In this document: positions 1 to 5,405 of the stretch, in pieces
Layout of the letters: the number at the start of each line of letters is the position of its first letter
Numbering within the stretch: the first letter of the stretch is position 1
NCBI GenBank assembly: GCA_947482805.1
Contig: CANKLK010000141.1
Span: 1 to 5,405, forward strand
Length of the DNA: 5,405 bases
DNA from: Flavobacteriaceae bacterium
GTDB taxonomy: Bacteria > Bacteroidota > Bacteroidia > Flavobacteriales > Flavobacteriaceae
Direction: 5' to 3'
Program-made: the position numbers and the translations under genes
Notes under the pieces: generated by a model
Told to the model about the DNA's origin: nothing
Databases searched by the model: none
Seen by the model: the letters and a program-made list of their open reading frames with translations, nothing else

Positions 1-1714
1 CAACTTTATTATCGTTGTCAACTAAATTAACACAATATTCTCCCGGAGAAAAAGTAGTGCATGGATTTACAACTTTCATCGATAATGCTGCAGCATATAC
101 AAAAGGTTTGATAGTTGATCCGACCTGTCTTTTCCCTAAGCGAACATGATCATATCCAAAATGTTTAAAATTTACTCCACCAACCCATGCACGCACAAAA
201 CCTGTTGCAGGATCTATTGAAATTAAACCAGCGTGTAAGAAAGCTTTGTAATACCGAATTGAATCATTTGGAGTCATAATTGTATCGCGCTCTCCTTTCC
301 AAGAAAAAACTGTCATAGCAGCTGGAGTATTAAAGTTTTTACTTATATCACTATCACTTGCGCCATATGCTAGTAGTTTTTTATATCTCTCAGTTGATTT
401 TCTTGCATTTCGCATAATCTGATCTACCATATTTTCCTCAATCGTATTTGCAAAAGGATAGTTTTTTAGATTTCTGTTATTTTGATCAAATGCTGGTTGA
501 AGTTCACCTTTAATATGTCGCTCGAGAGCATACTCTGCATGTCTCTGCATAGAAGGATTTATCGTAGTGTAAATTTTCAAGCCATCGCTATAAATATCAT
601 AGGGATTTCCATCCTCACGTTGGTATACAAAATTCCCATCCTGATCTTTTTTCGATAAGATATCGGTTACTTCTTTTCTTAAAGACTCACGGAAGTAAGG
701 TGCCATTCCTTCTTTGTGATCTAATGATTTATAATTTACAATAATCGGTAAGCTTTTTAGCGAATCATACTCAAGAATATCAATTTTATTTTTTAGTGCT
801 TCATTTTCTGATTTACTGTTCCTTAACCACTGGAAAAGCACTTGATTTCTTCTCTCAATTGCTCGCAATGAATCTCTTGAGCGCAGTGCTGCAGTTTGTT
901 CAAAGGTGACTTTTTCAATCGATATTCCTTCTCTATCAGCAACTTGTCGTTTGTAATTTTTAATTTGAAAAGTATAGGGATTATAGATCGTCGGATTTTT
1001 ACACATACCAACCAACATTGCAGCCTCGGATTTTGAAAGATTCTTAGGTGATTTATTAAAATAGACACGAGCTGCATTTTCTATTCCCACTGCATTGAAA
1101 AGAAAATCAAATTGATTTAAATACATTGTAATAATTTCTTCTTTCGTATAGCGTTCTTCTAAGCGTTTTGCAATTATATTTTCGCTCGCTTTTTCATTAA
1201 TACGTCTAAATTTCCCGAAAAAACCTCCTATGTATGAATCAATACTCTTCCCACTTGCTCGCGCCAATTCTTCACGTTTTCGCTGTTGCAAAGTAAATAA
1301 GAGTTTTGCAAGTTGCTGTGTTATCGTAGATGCACCTCCTGAATTACCAAAACTAGAAATAGAACGCATTAAGGCCCAAAAATCTACACCAGAATGCCGC
1401 AAAAAACGTTCGTCTTCAGTAGAAATTAAAGCATCAAAAACATAAGGGGAAATATCTTTGTATTTTGCACTTGTTCGATTTACTTGCCAAAATCTTCCAA
1501 TAACTGTATCTTCTTTAACACTTTTTTTTGCTATTATTAGAGATGCTTGAAGTTCTGGCGGATTGTCTAACATCTCAACAGGCGGTAAATTATCTTCCGA
1601 TTGCAATAAGAGAAGGCCAGAAACAAAGATGAAGGGAAGGAGCATAACAATCCAAAAATAAATAGTAAATTTCTTATGAAATTCTGGAGTTAACTGGTTG
1701 TTTATCTTTTTCAT
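1..1714 (-). CDS. mrcA: Class A penicillin-binding protein (PBP1A type), bifunctional; 3' end cut by window
   Basis: An open frame runs from an ATG at 1714 to the window edge (571 codons, no stop); the C-terminal part is missing. The protein is a membrane-anchored periplasmic enzyme that polymerises lipid II (GT51 domain) and crosslinks stem peptides (transpeptidase domain). Visible in order: a short cytoplasmic N-terminus; one membrane segment at about 17-37; GT51 motif 1 EDERFLRHSGVD at 100-111 with catalytic Glu100; motif 2 GGASTITQQLAK at 126-137; motif 3 around EKASE at 174-178 with the second Glu178; then YLNQF and GIENAARVYF. A linker of more than 200 residues follows, and the transpeptidase opens with GLISIDPATG near 496-505 and VGSTIKPF with the nucleophile Ser533-x-x-Lys536. 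The later SxN and KTG motifs would lie outside. The start is well placed because the membrane anchor follows at once; no Shine-Dalgarno is seen. It lies 55 bases behind rodA. mrcA/ponA is a family-level name. Confidence 0.95.
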   Translation of the reverse strand, partial: MKKINNQLTPEFHKKFTIYFWIVMLLPFIFVSGLLLLQSEDNLPPVEMLDNPPELQASLIIAKKSVKEDTVIGRFWQVNRTSAKYKDISPYVFDALISTEDERFLRHSGVDFWALMRSISSFGNSGGASTITQQLAKLLFTLQQRKREELARASGKSIDSYIGGFFGKFRRINEKASENIIAKRLEERYTKEEIITMYLNQFDFLFNAVGIENAARVYFNKSPKNLSKSEAAMLVGMCKNPTIYNPYTFQIKNYKRQVADREGISIEKVTFEQTAALRSRDSLRAIERRNQVLFQWLRNSKSENEALKNKIDILEYDSLKSLPIIVNYKSLDHKEGMAPYFRESLRKEVTDILSKKDQDGNFVYQREDGNPYDIYSDGLKIYTTINPSMQRHAEYALERHIKGELQPAFDQNNRNLKNYPFANTIEENMVDQIMRNARKSTERYKKLLAYGASDSDISKNFNTPAAMTVFSWKGERDTIMTPNDSIRYYKAFLHAGLISIDPATGFVRAWVGGVNFKHFGYDHVRLGKRQVGSTIKPFVYAAALSMKVVNPCTTFSPGEYCVNLVDNDNKV

Positions 1715-1741
1715 TATATTTTCTGCTCTGTTTTATTTTAA

Positions 1742-1758
1742 ATAGCCATAAAGGCTAT
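1742..1758 (-). terminator. Small hairpin in the rodA-PBP1A gap, possible weak terminator or attenuator
   Basis: Within the only intergenic gap (1715-1769, 55 bases) there is a perfect 6-bp inverted repeat, ATAGCC and GGCTAT, around a 5-base loop. It sits just behind the rodA stop on the transcribed strand. The stem has only three G-C pairs and is followed by TTAAAATAAAAC, which is not a proper U-tract, so strong intrinsic termination is unlikely. It may lower read-through into the class A PBP gene, mark an mRNA end, or be chance in AT-rich DNA. The rest of the gap is very AT-rich and shows no convincing promoter. Confidence 0.3.
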
Positions 1759-1769
1759 AAAATTAATAA

Positions 1770-3164
1770 TTAACTCAATACATCTTTACGTTGACTGTCC
1801 AGTTTTAAAAGAATAAACATCATTATTGAAAAAGACATCATTGATGAACCGCCATAACTAAAAAAAGGCAGAGGAATTCCTATCACTGGAGCGAAGCCAA
1901 TACTCATTCCGATATTAATTGCAAAATGATAAAACAATATCATAACTACACAATATGCATAAATCCTATTAAATGATGAACGCTGGCGCTCCGCGATAAA
2001 AATAATTCGGATAAGCATAAATAGATACAAGGCGATTAAAAATAGTGTTCCGATAAAGCCCCATTCTTCAGCGAAGGGACAAAAAATAAAATCTGTTTCA
2101 CTTTCAGGAACATGATTGCTTTCAACACTTGAAACAGAAGCTTTGTTATACCCTTTGCCTAAAAACCCTCCAGAACCTACAGCCGCCATAGCACGATTTC
2201 TATTATAATCTTTTCCATTTGGATCCTCTCTCAAACCAAGAAATAATTCTATACGGTCCTTTTGATGAGAAGCCAAACTTCCAAATCCTGCATCTACAGT
2301 ATACGAAAGTCCACTACAAAGTACTAAACCCAAAAGTATAACTACAGTAACCTTTGATCGATCTCTTTTTGAGCCAAATTGCCGAATAAACCCAATTCCA
2401 CAAATTGATAAAATCACGAGAAAAGAAATAACATACAAAGAACCAGATACCTTAAAAGGTAAAAAGAAAAAATCTGTTGCTTCTTGTGTTAAAAGTAAGG
2501 TGATGATGCTTAAAAATAAAACTACAAATAAAATAGGAATAAAATGACTTCCAACCCATGTATATTTAAATCTCAAGCCCGGAACCTTATTTATAATAGA
2601 AAGAATAAGCGGATCAAAAGTTAGTCCTTCCCGATACATAACAAATAAAAAAGAGGTGAAAACCACAAAAGTTCCAGCATCTGGTTGAAGTAATATAAGA
2701 ATCATCGGAACAAGAATAATTGCTATTGCATGAAAAACAGAAGATATAGTTTGTTGCTTCAAACTAAGTTCACTAATGTATTTTGCTATTAATAGTGATG
2801 ATGCTATTTTTGAAAATTCTGCAGGCTGAATTCCCATTGATCCGATACCAATCCATGCTCTAGCGCCATTAATTGCGGGCATAAATAATACAATTACGAG
2901 TAATAATAATGTAAAAAGATAAATTGGAAAGGCAAATTTTCGGTAGATATCTGAATCAATTAAAAAAACTAGGAGCCCGAGAAAAAGAGAAATTACAATC
3001 CACATACTCTGTTTGCCATACTGCTTATCTAAATCAAACAAGCTGGGATCTCCTGGTGTGTATGCAACTGAATAGACTGTTGCTAAACCCATAATGAGCA
3101 TCATTATAAAAGCAATGAACAAAGGCCAATCCAAATAAGATATCAAATTCTCTCCTTTTCTCAT
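1770..3164 (-). CDS. rodA: RodA, SEDS-family peptidoglycan glycosyltransferase of the elongasome
   Basis: Polytopic inner-membrane protein of 464 residues that polymerises lipid II into glycan strands during elongation, working as a complex with PBP2, which is encoded just upstream. Seen directly: many hydrophobic helices, about ten to twelve, starting near residue 12; the SEDS signature GARAWIGIG at 100-108 followed by QPAEFSK at 113-119; PDAGT at 161-165; GSGGFLGKG at 330-338; PESETDFIF at 353-361, whose Asp358 aligns with the essential SEDS Asp (Asp262 in E. coli RodA by my recollection); and the C-terminal block from NIGMSIG to IPLPFFSYGGSS at 417-441. It is longer than the roughly 370 residues of E. 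coli RodA, the surplus lying between PDAGT and the catalytic loop, with extra hydrophobic segments at about 207-226, 241-260 and 271-290. The loop departs from the usual YNxxQSxxAIGSGG, reading YNRNRAMAAVGSGG. The start ATG overlaps the mrdA stop by four bases. FtsW is the alternative, but the neighbours and sequence favour RodA. Confidence 0.97.
   Translation of the reverse strand: MRKGENLISYLDWPLFIAFIMMLIMGLATVYSVAYTPGDPSLFDLDKQYGKQSMWIVISLFLGLLVFLIDSDIYRKFAFPIYLFTLLLLVIVLFMPAINGARAWIGIGSMGIQPAEFSKIASSLLIAKYISELSLKQQTISSVFHAIAIILVPMILILLQPDAGTFVVFTSFLFVMYREGLTFDPLILSIINKVPGLRFKYTWVGSHFIPILFVVLFLSIITLLLTQEATDFFFLPFKVSGSLYVISFLVILSICGIGFIRQFGSKRDRSKVTVVILLGLVLCSGLSYTVDAGFGSLASHQKDRIELFLGLREDPNGKDYNRNRAMAAVGSGGFLGKGYNKASVSSVESNHVPESETDFIFCPFAEEWGFIGTLFLIALYLFMLIRIIFIAERQRSSFNRIYAYCVVMILFYHFAINIGMSIGFAPVIGIPLPFFSYGGSSMMSFSIMMFILLKLDSQRKDVLS
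3161..3164 (-). other. ATGA stop/start overlap between mrdA and rodA
   Basis: The last codons of mrdA (Ile-Pro-Glu-stop) run into the rodA start, so the four bases ATGA hold both the rodA ATG and the mrdA TGA. No Shine-Dalgarno sequence is visible ahead of rodA, so reinitiation by the ribosome finishing mrdA is the likely way rodA is translated. This would keep PBP2 and RodA, which work as a pair, in matched amounts. The overlap is seen directly; the coupling is inferred. Confidence 0.85.
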
Positions 3165-5032
3165 TCTGGAATTTCTATTAAATTTGATAACGTTGCTTCA
3201 AGAATTCGTTTTTCCTTGTCCATATCTTTTATTTTTCTGGTCAAATATTTTTCAATAATAAGGCTTGCAATTGGAGCAGCCCATGTGCCACCAAAACCCG
3301 CATTTTCAATAAAAACCGCTATTGCAATTTTAGGATTTTTTTTTGGGGCAAAGGCGATAAAAACAGAATGGTCTTGGCCATGTGGATTTTGAACAGTGCC
3401 TGTTTTTCCACAAATCACAATTTCGTCTAATCTGGCCGATCTAGCAGTTCCACCATTTTCATTTACAACTCTTCTCATCCCTTCAATTACAGGGTCAAAA
3501 TGTTGAATTCCAACCATTGTTTTCTTTCTATTTTTAAATTGAGGAAGTGGGCCTTTTCTGCCAATTGATTTTACAAAATGTGGCGTGTAATACCAACCTT
3601 TATTTGCAATTATAGCTGCGATATTTGCCATCTGTAGAGGTGTTAACTTAACTTCTCCTTGACCAATTGAAATTGATCGAATGGTTGAAAATGCCCACTG
3701 ATGATGGCCATACCATTTATCATAATACCTAGAATTTGGAATTACTCCTGGTCGTTGACCAGAAACATCTGTTTCTAAAACCTTTCCTAAACCAAAGCTC
3801 AACATGTATTTATACCATTTATTCAAACCTAATGTAGCATCAATATTGCTATTTTTTCTCCGTTTTTGCTGTATAATTCTCCTCATTACTGCATAATAAT
3901 ATGGATTACAGGAAAACTGTACTGCTTCTGAAATATTACTTGCATGATGCCCGGGATGACAGCCGACAAGACTTTTATCGCAAGGGAAACTTGAATTTGG
4001 AGTAATCACACCTTCTTGTAAAGCAATTAATGACTGAACCAGTTTAAAAATAGATCCAGGAGGATATTCTGCTTGTAAAGGACGTGGAAAAAGGGGCATG
4101 TTGGGGTCCAAAACTAACTTAGGGTAATTCATTCGAATATTTCTTCTTCCGACTAATAAGTTTGGGTCAAAGGAAGGTGCAGAAACCATAGCTAAAATTT
4201 CTCCACTTGAAGGTTCAATCGCAACTATTGAGCCTTTTTTATTTTGCAATAATTTTTCGCCATATGCTTGAATTAACATGTCCATGCCTAGTTTTAATGG
4301 CTCTGCTTGACTGGCCATCGTATCATATTTTCCTTCGGCATAGGATTCAATAGTATTATTTAATGCAGAAGTCACAACATATTTTACACCTTTTCTTCCA
4401 CGTAAATCTTTTTCATAAAAACGTTCTATTCCTGAACGACCAATATTATTGCCGGGTTTATAAAATTGATCCTCATCAACTTCTTCTCTTGTTACTTCTG
4501 ATAAATACCCTAAAATATTTGCGCCCCCTAGATAAGGATAATTTCGCATACTTGTAACTTCCTCGTAAAATCCAGGAAAATTTTCAAGATGTGGCGCTAT
4601 TTTAGAAACTTCCTCTAGGGTTAGTTCTTTTATAAATGGATAAGCACGTATTTTCTGATAATTAGCAGTGCGTTTTCCGGTATTTGGATTTTTATATCTC
4701 CCTTCGCCATCAACAATTTCCTTAAACCTATTTCTAACCTCTTCAACAGTCCAACCAATCAAAGTGGCAAATGCTGCAGTATCTAAATTTTTAATTTTAT
4801 CTTCAACCATCATTAAATTAAAATAGGTTCTATTTGAAACGATTTTCTTTCCATTTCTGTCAAAAATAACAGCACGAGCAGGTGTGATTTCTTTTCGTTT
4901 TTCTGCGATTTGCTGCGCTCTTAATTTCCATTTATCGTCAATTACCTGCATATAAAAAATACGGATAATATAGCTAACACCTACAATTGCAATGAAGAAA
5001 GTCAATACATAACGGCGAGCATCAAAATTCAT
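3161..5032 (-). CDS. mrdA: Penicillin-binding protein 2 (PBP2), class B D,D-transpeptidase of the elongasome
   Basis: Periplasmic transpeptidase of 623 residues, held by one N-terminal membrane helix at about 9-27, that crosslinks the glycan made by its partner RodA. Domains in order: anchor; the non-catalytic pedestal from about 50, opening with TPARAVIFDRNGKKIVSN (the usual Arg-Gly is Arg-Ala) and including NNIGRSGIERFYEKDLRG at 195-212; then the transpeptidase from about 265. Catalytic motifs are complete: YPPGSIFK with nucleophile Ser327 and Lys330; SCN at 374-376; GKTGT at 542-546. A cluster of Cys351, Cys358, His359, His362, His363 and Cys375 lies between the first two motifs. A charged tail of some 25 residues follows the last strand. 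The length suits Bacteroidota PBP2. Both ends overlap neighbours by four bases (mreD before, rodA after), pointing to one co-translated mRNA. FtsI is less likely given the rodA partner and the absence of ftsZ-cluster genes. Confidence 0.97.
   Translation of the reverse strand: MNFDARRYVLTFFIAIVGVSYIIRIFYMQVIDDKWKLRAQQIAEKRKEITPARAVIFDRNGKKIVSNRTYFNLMMVEDKIKNLDTAAFATLIGWTVEEVRNRFKEIVDGEGRYKNPNTGKRTANYQKIRAYPFIKELTLEEVSKIAPHLENFPGFYEEVTSMRNYPYLGGANILGYLSEVTREEVDEDQFYKPGNNIGRSGIERFYEKDLRGRKGVKYVVTSALNNTIESYAEGKYDTMASQAEPLKLGMDMLIQAYGEKLLQNKKGSIVAIEPSSGEILAMVSAPSFDPNLLVGRRNIRMNYPKLVLDPNMPLFPRPLQAEYPPGSIFKLVQSLIALQEGVITPNSSFPCDKSLVGCHPGHHASNISEAVQFSCNPYYYAVMRRIIQQKRRKNSNIDATLGLNKWYKYMLSFGLGKVLETDVSGQRPGVIPNSRYYDKWYGHHQWAFSTIRSISIGQGEVKLTPLQMANIAAIIANKGWYYTPHFVKSIGRKGPLPQFKNRKKTMVGIQHFDPVIEGMRRVVNENGGTARSARLDEIVICGKTGTVQNPHGQDHSVFIAFAPKKNPKIAIAVFIENAGFGGTWAAPIASLIIEKYLTRKIKDMDKEKRILEATLSNLIEIPE
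5029..5032 (-). other. ATGA stop/start overlap between mreD and mrdA
   Basis: The mreD reading frame ends Ile-Pro-Lys-stop, and its TGA shares the four bases ATGA with the mrdA start codon. It repeats the layout at the mrdA-rodA junction, and again no ribosome binding site of the Shine-Dalgarno type is visible. The overlap fixes the mrdA start, since the membrane anchor begins a few residues later. Translational coupling is inferred. Confidence 0.85.
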
Positions 5033-5405
5033 TTCGGAATAACTTTTTTAATCATAAGAGTTTGAAGTACAACAGCAAGAATAAACGAGATTATAACACT
5101 AAAAAATGTATTTTGAAGAATTAATAAAAATTCATTCATCCGAAATATTTCAATTAAAAAAAACCAAAAATGATGAATGAGTAATAAATTACCATAGGTG
5201 AAAATAAACCATCTAAGACCCATATCGTCTATAGAAGCTTGTTTTAAAGGATCATAACCATCCCGAGGGGCAAAAAAATTAAATATAATTGGTCTAAAAT
5301 ACGCCATCATTAATAAAGATGATGCATGCAAACCGAATGTATTTGAAAAAATATCAATTGATAAACCTAAGAGAAATGCATATAATAATAAACTAAGGAT
5401 GCCAA
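5029..5405 (-). CDS. mreD: MreD, rod-shape-determining membrane protein; 5' end cut by window
   Basis: The frame is open to the right edge of the window; 124 residues are visible, and since MreD is usually about 160-170 long some 40 residues are missing. MreD is an inner-membrane protein that joins MreB filaments and MreC to the RodA-PBP2 synthase during lateral wall growth; no enzyme activity is known. Recognition rests on the family signature GLSIDIFSNTFGLHASS, followed by FRP, the Bacteroidota-type polar stretch APRDGYDPL, and LGLRWF before the next helices. About four hydrophobic segments can be seen: near the window edge, around the signature, around the LLIHHFWFFLIEIF stretch, and close to the C-terminus, which ends in a short basic tail. 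A TTG at 5331 could be read as a start, but it falls in the middle of the signature and is not the true start. The gene overlaps mrdA by four bases. mreB and mreC would be expected just outside on the right. Confidence 0.93.
   Translation of the reverse strand, partial: GILSLLLYAFLLGLSIDIFSNTFGLHASSLLMMAYFRPIIFNFFAPRDGYDPLKQASIDDMGLRWFIFTYGNLLLIHHFWFFLIEIFRMNEFLLILQNTFFSVIISFILAVVLQTLMIKKVIPK

Noticed and set aside
823..1077. An 84-residue minus-strand open frame
   Set aside because: It lies in a different frame inside the class A PBP gene, whose own frame carries clear GT51 and transpeptidase motifs; the 84-residue product has no recognisable domain.
1230..1445. A 71-residue plus-strand open frame
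   Set aside because: It is antisense to the conserved GT51 region of the class A PBP gene and has no domain or ribosome binding site.
1715..1769. A Bacteroidota-type promoter (TTG ... TAnnTTTG) before the class A PBP gene
   Set aside because: A TAATTTTA resembling the -7 box exists, but it lacks the final G, and the nearest TTG is only about 10 bases upstream, far short of the usual spacing; such matches are expected by chance in AT-rich DNA.
4363..4557. A 64-residue plus-strand open frame
   Set aside because: It is antisense to the mrdA pedestal domain; its Leu-rich stretch is the complement of Asp/Glu-rich codons in mrdA, not evidence of a membrane peptide.
5329..5331. TTG as the mreD start codon
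   Set aside because: The frame stays open upstream to the window edge and encodes the first half of the MreD signature (Gly-Leu-Ser-Ile-Asp), so the true start lies outside.
1..5405. CRISPR arrays, insertion sequences, tRNA/rRNA genes, defence or other accessory systems
   Set aside because: No direct repeat array, transposase, RNA gene or foreign-looking stretch was seen; conserved cell-wall genes take up nearly every base.

Overview
The window is an AT-rich piece of chromosome (roughly one third G+C by eye) from a member of the Bacteroidota, probably Flavobacteriales-like. This rests on three things: the gene order mreD-mrdA-rodA, the Bacteroidota-style sequences of MreD, PBP2 and the class A PBP, and the absence of clear Shine-Dalgarno sequences before the starts. 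The placement is by recognition, not by a database search.

All four genes lie on the minus strand and almost fill the window, so in transcription order it reads from right to left. It begins with the 3' part of mreD (5405 to 5029; the start lies outside the window). Next come the complete mrdA for the class B transpeptidase PBP2 (5032 to 3161) and the complete rodA for the SEDS glycosyltransferase (3164 to 1770). After a 55-base gap holding a small hairpin comes the 5' two thirds or so of a bifunctional class A penicillin-binding protein, PBP1A type (1714 to 1; its 3' end lies outside). The three genes mreD, mrdA and rodA are joined by 4-base ATGA stop/start overlaps, a layout typical of translational coupling. 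No stretch over 300 bases lacks a gene.

Together the genes encode membrane and periplasmic parts of the elongasome. MreD belongs to the MreBCD scaffold. RodA polymerises lipid II into glycan strands and PBP2 crosslinks them. The class A PBP can do both reactions on its own. All catalytic motifs that fall inside the window are present: the SEDS Asp, the PBP2 SxxK, SxN and KTG motifs, the GT51 Glu residues, and the class A PBP SxxK.

This is an ordinary core cell-wall locus and I found no undescribed system. The points worth a second look are modest: a Cys/His cluster beside the PBP2 active site that resembles the zinc site reported in proteobacterial PBP2, an enlarged middle section and an altered loop in RodA, a long basic insert in the GT51 domain of the class A PBP, an A9 run inside mrdA, and the placement of a class A PBP gene directly behind rodA.
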